A program made the translations under genes and the position numbers. A stretch of 64,000 nt of DNA. It comes from Platerodrilus igneus (lineage: Eukaryota; Arthropoda; Insecta; Coleoptera; Lycidae). Of the stretch, positions 11,174 through 21,054 are shown one piece after another; the stretch's first letter is position 1, and each line of letters opens with the position of its first letter. Under the pieces are notes generated by a model. It searched no databases and was not told the origin of the DNA. It saw nothing but the letters and a program-made list of their open reading frames with translations. The stretch is from positions 1,054,001 to 1,118,000 of the forward strand of contig JARFIW010001323.1 of NCBI GenBank assembly GCA_036346225.1. The letters run 5' to 3'.

Positions 11174-11376
11174 TTTTAAAAGTTGCTAGTAATAGTAACT
11201 AATAATTATACAAGAGATATGATTGAATACTGTTGGTAAAATCTACGTGAAGTATTTATATTAAATAATAAACTGATCTGTTAGAAAAATTAAAATTTGC
11301 ATCGTTTTCTGAAAAATTCAGCTCTGTAATCTATTCTAATGAACAAAACAGTATGTAAGCGAATATAATTATACCT

Positions 11377-11640
11377 CAGCAGAAATAATGAATTAGTTTC
11401 ATTGTCTGAAAAAGAAATTGCAATGAATGCACATAATAAAAACCCTAAATTAGATTAATTTCGTTTTAGATTACCGCTGACATAATTTATATGCATATAT
11501 AGGTACTGCTCAGCAGAAATAATGAATTAGATTCATTGACTGAAAAAGAAATTGCAAGAAGGCGCATAATAAAACCTAAATTAGATTAATTTCTTTTTAT
11601 ATTATTGCTAGCATAATTTATTTTCCATAAAAAATTAACA
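11377..11640. repeat. 134-bp tandem duplication
   Basis: Two copies beginning CAGCAGAAATAATGAATTAG, at 11377 and 11511, followed by shared TTCATTG(T/A)CTGAAAAAGA and CCTAAATTAGATTAATTTC. Divergence between the copies is modest. Confidence 0.85.
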
Positions 11641-11649
11641 AAAATTGAC

Positions 11650-12050
11650 TTTATATGCATATATAGGGATATAGTAATTTGTGTGGGTGTATGTTTACGC
11701 GAATCATGCTGAATAAGAAAAATTCTTTAGTTCTATCAACGTACTGGAAAATGTTTTTCTTAATATCGGGTTTTTAAAAAAACCATGAGTGCGTATAAAT
11801 TATTATATTTTCCTTTAGATTAATTTTGTTTAAAATAATGCAATGCAAATGATCCTTAAATAGTAATATATGTAATAAGTTTTAGATTACCGCTGACAGA
11901 ATTTACATGCAAATATAGGTAATTTGTGTGTTTATACGATTTTATGTTGAATAAGAAATTCTTTAAAGGTACTGTTATATGATAAAACTGCAGAATGTTT
12001 TTTTTAATACTGGGTTTTTTAAAAACCATGAGTGCGAGTAAATTATTAAA
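11650..12050. repeat. Direct repeats about 245 bp apart
   Basis: The segment with TAATTTGTGTG, GAATAAGAAA, TTCTTTA, the T-rich string before GGGTTTTT and ACCATGAGTGCG occurs at about 11650-11810 and again at about 11895-12045. Part of the same 134-bp unit (TTTAGATTACCGCTGACA) precedes the second copy, so these units have been shuffled. Confidence 0.8.
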
Positions 12051-12129
12051 CAAAGACGGTTTAATCTGAGACATTTTTTTTTCAAATTTGCTTTGTTTTT
12101 ATTTAAAATATTTCATATGTAATCACAAA

Positions 12130-12672
12130 AAAAATAGCGCTGTAATGATAGTGTATTTTCTGTACACATCATAAATCAAAGGTCGTATAAGACATTTTTA
12201 TTACTAATACTGCAAACAAGAAATTTTTTGTAGTAAACGCAGCTGAATGAAAAATGATGTTGTATGCAATTTCTTTTTACAGTTGTTTTGCTTACGCTAG
12301 ATGATCATGTATGTTCCATTGAAAGTAATATAAAGCCGATCCTAATTCAAAACGTGCCCACAAGTATTTTACATTTGAAAGTATATAAGAATTCAGGTTT
12401 TCACATTTTACATTATTGGCGCTTTGTGAGTTTATTCACACAGATATATAAAATGAGACTTTTTTTATTAAAAGATTTTCATATGTATCCATAAAAAATA
12501 GCGCTGTAATGATAGTGTATTTTCTGTATACACATCATAAATCAAAGGTCGTATAAAACATTTTTATTACTATACTGCAAACAAGAAATTTTTTGTAGTA
12601 AACGCAGCTGATTGAAAAAATGATGTATGCTAATTCTTTTTGCAGTTGTTTTGCTTACGTCAGATGATATTT
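12130..12672. repeat. About 180-bp direct repeat, two copies, ahead of the polymerase gene
   Basis: AAAATAGCGCTGTAATGATA and the next 160 bases occur at about 12130-12310 and again at about 12492-12670, including AATCAAAGGTCGTATAA, CAAGAAATTTTTTGTAGT and AAACGCAGCTGA. The second copy runs directly into the probable promoter of the polymerase gene. Confidence 0.85.
12335..12420 (-). repeat. Inverted copy of the 9312-9840 repeat
   Basis: The complement reads through TGTGAAAACCTGAATTC, AAATACTTGTGGGCACG and TTTTGAATTAGGATCGGC, nearly identical to 9655-9750. It gives the interval 9.3-12.4 kb inverted copies at both sides. Confidence 0.85.
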
Positions 12673-12675
12673 TTG

Positions 12676-12682
12676 TATAAAT
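12676..12682 (+). promoter_or_regulatory. TATA box of the polymerase gene
   Basis: TATAAAT, 60 bases upstream of the ATG at 12736. The related upstream repeat copy lacks this box at the matching place. Assignment by position only. Confidence 0.45.
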
Positions 12683-12735
12683 ATTAAATAGAGCTATACG
12701 GATATTAAGTAGTGTATTTGATTTTCTATAAAATC

Positions 12736-15700
12736 ATGAATTCTGAAACCGTATCCGAAATTAGTAGCGCAATTTTGAGATTACCTGTAAAATGCGTGAA
12801 TCTAATTAAATCAGTGAATGAAATAACAAAACACATTTTAATTATCAAAGCAAATATTAGTATATTGAAGCTTGCTATTAGAAATAAGGTATACGAAGAC
12901 AATAAACAAGAAAATCCTAGTAGGCTGGAATCTAATTTGGCACATCTTAAAAACTACCTAGTACGATTGAGGCACTTGAAACGCTCTTTGGAATATCGTG
13001 GTAAAGGTGTTGATGCAACGCTTTCTAGAGGTCATACTCGAAAAAATTTGATTTGGCATGATGTACAATCATGTTTTGGAAGTCGAATAATTACGGGACT
13101 TATTACCAATTTAAATTATAGAGATCCCCTAGTGTTCTTAGACAAGGCGTTCGCTAGTTTTAAACGCAAGATTGTTGCTTGCTTAAAAAAGTCAATGTTG
13201 AAAGTTAATGTAATATTTGCCGCTAACTTTGTTAAGCCTACAACTGGTGAAATAGATTTGAAAACGTTTCCTACTGCAAATCGTCACATCGATATAAATA
13301 CCAATCTCAAGCTGTGGTATTAGGAGAACGTATTGAACAAGATTTCGAAGCGATTAGAAGAATTTAGCGAGAAAGATTCTGGTTGGGCAATCCAAGAAGT
13401 TTTACACTTGAAGGTAAATATAAACAATCATGATCCACTTAAAGGAGGGTGTTCAACGTTTGTACCGGTTCCGGACTTTATAAAAAAAAAAAGCTGTGGT
13501 AAATGTAATAAATAAAGATCAACATTGCATTCTTTGGAGCTTGGTTTCCGCTTTATATCCTGCTAAACAAAATAGTCAGAGTTAACCTATATTGTATAGA
13601 AAATACTAAAATACTACCATTTTGTTTAAGTGAAAATTTTAAAAAAATTGAACCTATTAATCTGTTAGTTTTAAATAATGATTCCTTACAATATGCTCGT
13701 CCGACAAATGCTAATGAGAATCACTTTCATTTTACTTGGATTAAGGATATGTCAAAATTATTTGCAAAACAGTTGTCTTCACATCACCATAAAAAATTTT
13801 TTTGTTATAGATGTTTAAATAATTTTAGTACAGCAGCATTACTTAAGCGTCATTCGAATTATTGCGAAAAACAGAATACTTGCTCAATAAGATTACCCGA
13901 AGAATCCGAAGAGTATCTAACATTTAAACATTTCCACTATCAAGAAAAAGTATCATTTGTAGTTTATGCAGATCTCGAATGTATATTAGAACCATGCAAT
14001 GAGTCTGAGGTAATACTAAACACAGTCCGTTACTAAAGGCATATACCCTTTAGTGTAGCGTACTATTTGAAATGCTCGTATGATAATAAATATTCCAAAT
14101 TTCAATTGTATCGCGGAAAGGATTGTATAGAATGGTTTGTTGCTCAATTGAAACTGATTTCAGAAACGACTAATAAAATTTTCTGTAACCCAAAACCTAT
14201 GAATCCTTTAACGGAAGAACAAAAGTCAGCATTTAAATTTGCCCTTTACTGTCACATTTGCAATAAACCTTTTAGTATAGACGATATTAGAGTTCGCGAT
14301 CACTGCCACTTTACAGGTGAATTTCGAGGAGCGGCTCATCAAGATTGCAACATCAATTATCATAATTCTTATATGATACCGGTAGTTTTTCATAATTTAT
14401 CAGGCTACGATTCGCATTTCATTATTAAAAAAATCTCGTTAGAGTTTTCAGGTTCGTTAAACATTCTCCAATAAATAAGGAAAAATACATATCTTTTACA
14501 AAATATGTAGAAGGTATGAAAGTTAGTTTTAGATTTATCGATTCGTTTAGGTTTATGGCATCTAGCATCGAAAAATTAGCTTCCTACTTAGATGATAATA
14601 AAAAATCCATCACCAGGGAAAATTGTAACACTGATAATGAGTTTCAGTTACTTACGCGCAAATGCACATTTCCCTATGATTACATTAACTCTTGAGATAG
14701 GCTCAATGAAACCGATTTACCCTGTAAAACAGCATTCTTTAATCGTTTGCGCAATGAAGAAATCTCAGATGAAGACTACAATCATGCTAAACACGTTTGG
14801 CAAACATTTAATATAAAAACACTAGGGGACTATTCAGACCTATATTTAAAAACAGATGTACTGCTCTTGACTGATATATTTGAAAACTTTAGAAAACTTG
14901 TATGTTCACGTATAAGTTAGATCCGCTTCACTACTTTACGGCTCCTGGTTTAGCTCTAGATGCAATGTTAAAAACGACGAACGTTAAACTCGAGTTGCTT
15001 ACTGATATTGAAAAAATAATGTTTTTAGAACGGGGAATTCGTGACGGTGTTTCTCAATGTTCGAATAGATATGCTAAAGCAAATAACAAATATATGAATG
15101 CAGATTATGATCCAAATTTCGATTCTAAATATTTAATGTATTTTGATGTTAATAATTTATATGGGGCTGCAATGTCTGAATATCTTCCATATGGAGAATT
15201 TGAATTTGTAGATGGTACCAGTCCAGATATAGTACGTTTAGACATACTTAATATTCCCGATGATTCTGATGTAGAATATATTTTTGAATGCGATTTACAC
15301 TACCCAGTATCTTTACATGAAATTCACAGTGACTTACCTTTGGCGCCTGAACATATGATACCACCTATACCTTCTAATAAATCAAACTTAAAGAAATTAC
15401 TTACAACTTTATATCCAAAACTTAACTATATTATTCACTACAAGAATTTAAAAATGTATTTAAGCTACGGTTTAGAACTGAAGAAGATTCATAAGGTTCT
15501 TCGGTTTAAACAAGCCCCTTGGTTAAAAGAATACATTGATTTGAATACGAAATTAAGACAACAGTCAAAAAACAGTTTCGATATATGCTTTTATAAAAAT
15601 ATGGTAAATTCGGTTTATGGAAAATGATGGAAAACGTACGGAAAAGGAAAGATGTGAAATTAGTGAGCGAATGGGAAGGACGGTTTGGAGCTCGTAGTTA

Positions 15701-16435
15701 CATAGCGAAGCCTAATTTTTATAGTTGCACTGTGTTAGACAAAGATCTAATCTTAATAGAAATGAATAAATTAGAGGTTTATTTAAACAAACCCATTTAT
15801 GTAGGTTTCTCTATTCTAGATATTTCAAAACCTATTTATATGAATTTCACTATAGTTATATAAAATCGCAATTTGCTAACAAAGCAAAGCTGCTGTACAC
15901 AGATACGGATAGTTTGATATACGAGTTTAGCGTTGAAGATATTTACTCTTATATCAAACAAGATATTCATAGATTTGATACTTCCGATTACGACCCTCAT
16001 AACAAATATCATATTCCATTATCAAATAAAAAAGTTCCTGGTATTATGAAAGATGAAAACAATGGTGATATCATGCTAGAGTTTGTAGGGCTTAGATCTA
16101 AAATGTACACTTACAGAGTTCAGGATAGGATAATAAAAAAGTCAAAGGGATCTTCCTTAGCAAGTATTAAGCAAATTTCTTTTGACGATTATAAGAATGC
16201 TTTGTTTTATAAACAGACTGTACAGAAACATCAATGTTTAATTAGATCAGTCAAACATGATGTCTTTACTATTAAACAAAACAAAATTGTTCTTAATCCA
16301 AGTGATGATAAAAGAATTCTTAGTACCTCAACCACTGATACTAAACCTTGGGGTATAACTATACACTCAGAAATGACTTGTAAAGCTTCAACCACTGGCT
16401 CAAATAAAGAATGCAATTTATTTTATCTCGATTAA
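12736..16435 (+). pseudogene. polB: Maverick/Polinton protein-primed DNA polymerase B, broken
   Basis: A family-B protein-primed DNA polymerase that would replicate the element. Start taken at ATG 12736 (MNSETVSEISS). An N-terminal region runs to 13492 with an in-frame TAG at 13321, then RLEEFSEKDSGWAIQ; an A11 run at 13482-13492 accompanies a frameshift. A zinc-finger-like CYRCLNNFSTAALLKRHSNYC follows (about 13805-13863). Exonuclease motifs are VYADLE (about 13970), NLSGYDSHFI (about 14400) and YSDLYLKTD (about 14835). CHICNKPF and RDHCHFTG form a second metal-binding insert. Polymerase motifs: YFDVNNLYG (A, about 15140), [10 protein letters not shown] (B, ends 15624) and YTDTDSL (C, about 15900). 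The C-terminus has [13 protein letters not shown] and DDKRIL. Frame changes fall near 13490, 14470, 14900, 15624 and 15850, with extra stops near 14035 and 14693. All catalytic motifs survive but the gene is dead as drawn. Confidence 0.93.
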
Positions 16436-16841
16436 CATATAATTTTTTTAGTTATAAAACTTCAGTGTTATGTTTATACCTGCACAAATACGCCGTTTTT
16501 TTGGATGTATCTAAAAATAGGATACCTTTCAATCTGCCTGAGTTTGAACTATATATTAGTATAAATGTATTGTAAAGAAAAATAGTAGTAATAACCGTTC
16601 TGTTTAAAAAATCCAGTTTCTTAATAACATACCAGTTAGTTTATTTTGAGAAATGTATAACAAAACTTTTATTTTAAAATTGTCAATGTTTATGGTTGTT
16701 TACTAAATCACTTAATAATTCAAACATGTGAAAGATATTGTAAAAAGCATGTAAAAATATTAATAAATAGACTGTGATTGCTAACTGATTTATTGTTTTT
16801 TCATAATTTGTAAAGGTACAGTAATAATAATAATAAAGTAA
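16436..16841. other. Convergent 3' region with polyadenylation signals on both strands
   Basis: Between the polymerase (plus) and capsid (minus) 3' ends. AATAAA at 16762-16767 could serve the polymerase transcript; TTTATT at 16789-16794 reads AATAAA on the minus strand, 48 bases past the capsid stop. No reading frame of note. Confidence 0.5.
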
Positions 16842-18056
16842 TTATAATATTCTTATGCTGTTTGAGAGTGGATTGTATTTGAGTATCTTATCATGAAGTA
16901 TAAGGCAATGACAAGATGTATTTGGCAAAACGTCTCTGCTAGTTTCAATTTCTAATCTAATATCGACAGTACCAGATTTTAACGCTTCGTTTTGTCTAGA
17001 ACAATCTATGACTACTAATGGTGCAATACTTCGTAAATCTTCAGGATTAAAAAGTGGCTCATTTTCTTTTTCGTAGTATGATTGCTGAAACTGAGCATAC
17101 ATCTCATATAACAACGCAGTCTGTTTATTCTCGAACTTCAAATTTAAGTTATCGTACGGGAAAATTTCTGAATTTAAATATAGTTTCATGTTGGTTAAAT
17201 AGCAATGATCAAAACGACTGTAGTTGCTCATGTATCTATTTTTTCGGTTGGTTTGGAAACCAACAATCACAAATCTTGGTTTTTCTAATTGTGTTGTTGT
17301 TTTAATGTTCCATGTATGACGTTGCGTTTCTTGTAGAAGTTGATATTCATGCAACTCCTATCCTCTAAACGGAATATGCAAATCCTGATTTTGTGCAACG
17401 CCTTCTATTAAATTAATTCGTTGAGTATCATCAACGACTACATTTGGCATTTTCCATAAAACTTTGTTTAAAACAACTTTTATTTCTTCATCGGGTGTAG
17501 GATTAATTATAGCATTAGTATCAAAACTAGAACGTAGTAAAACTAACTCATGACGGATGTTTAAAATAATTTTTTTAAAATCTTCGCATAATCCGAGAAC
17601 CATTGAAAGGTTTATTGCAACATTAAAATTCCCATTGGCATCAACTATTTGCGAATCATCCATAGGAAACCACCCAGCGTTTTGTAAATGTTTACTTTGA
17701 TTGCTATTATATGAAACATATCCCTTCATTATAGACGTTAATCCAGGATTCCGAACACGATCTACAATGATACCACCAATCTCATATCTAATTTCATCAA
17801 AAAGCAGCAAAATTCCATTATTTACAAACTTTGCTGTCTGAGAAGGCGTTCCATCTGTTCTAATTAATTTGCCTTCTATGTACAGCATGCTCTTCGATGG
17901 TAAGGTGTATACATCTTGTTGTTGTATAGCGATACGAATTTCATCATTATTGTTTAAAGATGTGTTAGCATAAGGTTGATGAGTATGTTTTTCAATATTA
18001 ACAATTGCATTGTCGAAGTAAACTTTTTCACGCACGTTCAGTATTTCACTATTCAT
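16842..18056 (-). pseudogene. MCP: Polinton major capsid protein (double jelly-roll), one amber stop
   Basis: ATG at 18056 (MNSEILNVREKVYFDNAI) to stop at 16842, about 404 codons, interrupted only by an in-frame TAG at 17358-17360 after LHIPFRG; translation resumes directly with ELHEYQLLQETQRHTWNIKT. Recognisable features are LPSKSMLYIEGKL, LLLFDEIRYEIGG, the VRNPGLTSIMKGY segment and, near the end, FVIVGFQTNRKNRYMSNYSR and VIDCSRQNEAL. These match the arthropod Polinton capsid proteins often annotated as F54H12.2-like. In the living element, trimers would form the icosahedral shell. It is first in position, but last in transcription order, of the leftward virion cluster. Apart from the amber codon the frame is intact. 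Confidence 0.9.
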
Positions 18057-18064
18057 TCTACTTT

Positions 18065-18217
18065 TTAATTAAATAAATGCAGTCCTAACGATTGTAGAAA
18101 CTGCCGGTTTTGTGTTGTTAGCGGTCTAGAAACAATCAATCGAGTGTCGATTGCTTTGAAATTTCCAGCATTTATAGCAATGCTTGACATGTTGCGTGCA
18201 GTATACTTAATACCCAT
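18065..18217 (-). CDS. 50-aa small ORF between minor and major capsid genes
   Basis: ATG at 18217 opens a 50-codon frame beginning MGIKYTARNMSSIAINAGNF and containing DTRLIVSRPLTTQNRQFLQ, ending at TAA 18065. It overlaps the last three codons of the minor capsid gene by 11 bases and ends nine bases before the capsid ATG, so it is packed like a viral gene. The frame is unbroken while both neighbours are disrupted. I believe similar short proteins occur at this place in arthropod Polintons, but I cannot name the family; a small virion or cement protein would be a guess. Confidence 0.55.
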   Translation of the reverse strand: MGIKYTARNMSSIAINAGNFKAIDTRLIVSRPLTTQNRQFLQSLGLHLFN

Positions 18218-18960
18218 GGCTATTGCAGATTTTTTTTAAATGCAACCTTACAGTTAGCAGTTCTCCTCTGAAATTAACTAAATTTCCATCTTGATCTAAC
18301 ACTTTAACTATTATTTCATTTATTATACGTGACTTGATTGGTAGATATATAATCGTAGGTGGGCACTCAACAATTTTAAAACCTGCAGGTACTTGAGGAA
18401 AAAATTCGTGTATTACATGGGCTGGTTTACTATTTAAATAGGATCCACTTGCAATATTACAATCGATTAAAACTGCATTCACTTTACAAATGTTGATCGC
18501 GTAGTCTGCTTGATGCGTGACAAATGCTAGCAATTTTTGCGGATTGAAACCAAGTAGAGAACCAATTGAATCCTTTTTGGTAAAATCCACATCTAGACTA
18601 CATTTAATACTACATTTAAGTGTATTAATGTCAGCTGTAATTTTTATATACACTGACGTCTTTCTAGCGCTTCGTGATTGTTCCATACGACCACGCCATC
18701 TTTTATCACCCAAAAGCTTTTTGAAGATATTTATTAATTTTTCTAATCTCATAAGCACCTTCAGGTATTTCTATGAATTCTCCGTTAGATCCATAATAAA
18801 ATTTATTATTTATTCCTTTTTCTATGTTTGCAATTGTGTTATAAGACTCAAAATTTGTTAATCCTAATACGTACTCCGAATCATTATCCAAGTTTATAGG
18901 CGGATTAAAATTGCTTGTTAAAACTGAAATGTTTCCCGTTAGAGTAAAAGTGTACGACAT
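18207..18960 (-). pseudogene. mCP: Polinton minor capsid (penton-like) protein, one frameshift
   Basis: Starts at ATG 18960 (MSYTFTLTGNISVLTSNFNP), with YVLGLTNFESYNTI and IPEGAYEIRKINKYLQK, then changes frame near 18710-18725 and continues with MEQSRSARKTSVYIKI, IGSLLGFNPQKLL, CNIASGSYLNSKPAHVIHEF and LVNFRGELLTVRLHLKK to the stop at 18207. The order and the GSY.N..P.H.IHEFFP and VNFRGE motifs are typical of the single-jelly-roll vertex protein of arthropod Polintons. A single-base indel is the only defect seen. An in-frame GTG at 18987 gives a slightly longer frame, but ATG 18960 fits the family start. Confidence 0.85.
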
Positions 18961-18979
18961 AACAACTTTGTACGCAGTT

Positions 18980-19432
18980 CTATGCACTACTTAGAAATTG
19001 TAAGCATAAATGACCGCAAAACACAGTACCGTACGATTGTCCTTGGTTAATGTTATAAAGAATTTTACATTTACCCCCGCTATTCAAATAACTTATCAAC
19101 TCTGTTGGCGGTCGCAGGTTTCCGTAGCTGTCATAGTAAATAGCGCTACTACCGTACTTTTTGTAAGAGGTCCAATGCGTGCCTAAACCTTCTATTCCAT
19201 CTAAATTAATTATACCACATTCTTTTAAATTAACTTTCTTGGGAAGATTGTTTCTCATGAACACTCCACGGAAATATGGTACTTCTAATTGCTTAACAAA
19301 CTCTATTAATTCTACATTGCTTAGTGCTCGATTAGGTAAAATCAAGTTGCGTTCCTTTGGGGTTTTGCAGGGGCTAAAAAAGACCAAAACCTTTTTTATA
19401 AGGTTTGATGTACATGCCGTTTCCGACTGCAA
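18980..19432 (-). CDS. PRO: Adenain-like cysteine protease (maturation protease)
   Basis: Protease that in living Polintons would mature the capsid. The frame contains LPNRALSNVELIEFV, PYFRGVFMRNNLP, GTHWTSYKK (catalytic His), IYYDSYGNLRPPTELISYL (catalytic Asp) and, after YNINQGQSYGT (oxyanion Gln), FCGHLCLQFL (catalytic Cys), in the H-D/E-Q-C order of adenovirus-type proteases. The catalytic frame is open to its stop at 18980. No in-frame ATG precedes the conserved region; the open frame begins with TTG at 19432 inside the tail of the PLA2/pVI-like gene, so the real start is unclear and may be lost. It lies in the leftward virion cluster between the PLA2/pVI-like gene and the minor capsid gene. 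Confidence 0.85.
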   Translation of the reverse strand: MQSETACTSNLIKKVLVFFSPCKTPKERNLILPNRALSNVELIEFVKQLEVPYFRGVFMRNNLPKKVNLKECGIINLDGIEGLGTHWTSYKKYGSSAIYYDSYGNLRPPTELISYLNSGGKCKILYNINQGQSYGTVFCGHLCLQFLSSA

Positions 19433-20174
19433 TGTCCTCCATTGCCTTGTTATGACGTTGTTTTTCCGCTAGTTGTTCCTTAGCTATTTTAGTATCTGAA
19501 ACTGCTTTTGCAACAGCAGCTGCACCTCCAGTAAGAGTACCAAGAGCGCTTAGGCCTGCAAAATTGGTATTAGTGGTAGAAAACCTCCTGTTTTAGGAAT
19601 TGATATAATACGAGCTGATTTAATATGCTTCTTTTGTTTTGCTGTATTGGCTGCCTTAATTGCTATGTTGATTGCATCCATAATATTAGATCCTTTAGCC
19701 TTTTTAAAGCTGTACGTGCTTGTTTGATAATACTTTTAATACCTAGCGTACTTCTTATTTTACGTTTCTTTATCAGTTTTCTTATTTTATTGATATTTTT
19801 GTTCTCAGTGATGCACAGGCACCCATACCAAGTTTTACTTTAGATTTCATTGCGGTAGCTACTCCAAATGCTGCTACTTTTTCACCTAAAGACGAGTCAC
19901 CAGAATTTAGTCTTTCTGTAGCTAACTGAGCTAACTTCGAATCTGCTTGATGGCGTTTAGATAGATCCTTTTCTTTGGAGTATGCAATATCGTGCTCCTT
20001 ACAATCCTCGTCTAACTTGTTTATTCCCTTGTCTCCCCGAGCTAACCGTTCGATTAGTTTTGTACCCGGACCGCAAAATTTGTAACCCGGAATATGCGCT
20101 TCAAAAGGTAAATCGTTAATTACAGTATTTAATAGTCCGTTCCCAGTAGTTTTAGAATTATTATATGTAATCAT
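19380..20174 (-). pseudogene. PLA2-like / pVI-like minor virion protein
   Basis: ATG at 20174 begins MITYNNSKTTGNGLLNTVIN. The N-terminal half has NDLPFEAHIPGYKFCGPGT (calcium-loop type CGPGT) and CKEHDIAYSK, the phospholipase A2 catalytic His-Asp motif as also found in parvovirus VP1-type PLA2 domains. The first frame stops at 19782. Frame-shifted continuation encodes basic RKIRKLIKKRKIR, then KTGGFLP, AGLSALGTLTGGAAAVAKAV and QRHNKAMEDIAVGNGMYIKP, a glycine/alanine-rich segment and tail like the pVI-like part of arthropod Polinton proteins. The usual role is thought to be membrane breach during entry and capsid interior assembly. Frames change at least near 19785 and 19580. Its 3' end overlaps the protease frame. 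Confidence 0.8.
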
Positions 20175-20307
20175 TAGCGGACAACTATCCTCTCAAGCTG
20201 TGCAGTAAATAAATAAAATATTATGAATTAATGATATACTCGCCGTTTCTTATATATAATTCCACTTTTTTTACAAATCGAATTTAGTACTTGCAAACAA
20301 GCGTGTT
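20175..20307. promoter_or_regulatory. Divergent promoter region between PLA2/pVI-like gene and ATPase
   Basis: 133 bases separate the two divergent genes. CTTATATATAATT at about 20248-20260 contains an AT-rich box that reads as TATATA on both strands, 47-60 bases from the ATPase frame. No other motif stands out. Confidence 0.4.
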
Positions 20308-20988
20308 GTGAAACAATCAACACCTTTAACCATAAACAATAATGACATTGGCGTGCAATCCTTAGCTAAAAATAAAAAACATAGCGTTCTTCTGCCTTCA
20401 TCTATTCGATGTCTAGTTGTTGGTCCATCAAATTGCGGTAAAACCAACGTTATGATTGGGCTGATAGAACATCCTAATGGTTTAAAGTTTGAAAACGTAT
20501 ATGTTTATTCTAAATCACTTTATCAACCAAAGTATCAATACCTTGAAAGTCTACTGCAACCAATAAAGGGGATCAAATATTATACATTTTCCAGTTCTGA
20601 TAATATTATATCACCATCTGATGCTCGAAATAATTCTATATTTGTTTTTGATGATGTAGCTTGCAATAAACAAGGTATCATTAGGGAATACTTTAGTATG
20701 GGGCGTCATAAACAAGTAGACAGTTTTTACCTTTGTCAAAGTTATACTCGTATATCTAAGCACTTACTACGTGATAATGCTAATCTTTTAGTTTTATTTA
20801 AACAAGATGATTTAAACTTAAAACACATATATGACGATCACGTCAATACTGACATGAAGTATGATAAATTCCGTGAAATATGTGCTGCTTGTTGGCAAGA
20901 CAAATACGGTTACTTAGTTGTAGACAAAGATAGTGAACCAGATCAAGGAAGGTACCGAATAGGTTTTGATCACTTCATACATATTTAA
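20308..20988 (+). CDS. ATPase: Polinton packaging ATPase (FtsK/HerA superfamily)
   Basis: Open frame of about 226 codons. Walker A is GPSNCGKTN (residues about 39-47), Walker B is SIFVFDDVAC (about 109-118), followed by YFSMGRHKQVDSFYLCQSYT, which holds the conserved Q of the sensor region, and LLVLFKQDD. This is the genome-packaging ATPase found in Polintons, adenovirus-unrelated large DNA viruses and virophages. There is no interruption, but no in-frame ATG precedes Walker A: the frame is open upstream of the GTG at 20308 and the first in-frame ATG encodes the Met after GKTNV. Either the true start codon is mutated, or an upstream exon or frame was used. Divergent from the PLA2/pVI-like gene; 66 bases before the next gene. 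Confidence 0.9.
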   Translation: MKQSTPLTINNNDIGVQSLAKNKKHSVLLPSSIRCLVVGPSNCGKTNVMIGLIEHPNGLKFENVYVYSKSLYQPKYQYLESLLQPIKGIKYYTFSSSDNIISPSDARNNSIFVFDDVACNKQGIIREYFSMGRHKQVDSFYLCQSYTRISKHLLRDNANLLVLFKQDDLNLKHIYDDHVNTDMKYDKFREICAACWQDKYGYLVVDKDSEPDQGRYRIGFDHFIHI

Positions 20989-21054
20989 ACCTTGAGAGAC
21001 GCAAGTATCGTTAGTATCGAAGAATTTTTTTTACTACAATAAACTTTTTACGCA

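Noticed and set aside
9312..12420. Reading the inverted repeat pair as the Polinton terminal repeats
   Set aside because: Both copies lie left of the polymerase gene; none was found to the right of 22.4 kb, so they cannot be the two ends of the Polinton.
9312..12672. CRISPR-like array from regularly repeated words
   Set aside because: Units are long, irregular and imperfect with no spacer pattern, and the DNA is eukaryotic.
17054..17305. Plus-strand frame inside the capsid gene
   Set aside because: Shadow of the major capsid coding strand. The same applies to 18517-18861, 19179-19472 and 16231-16416.
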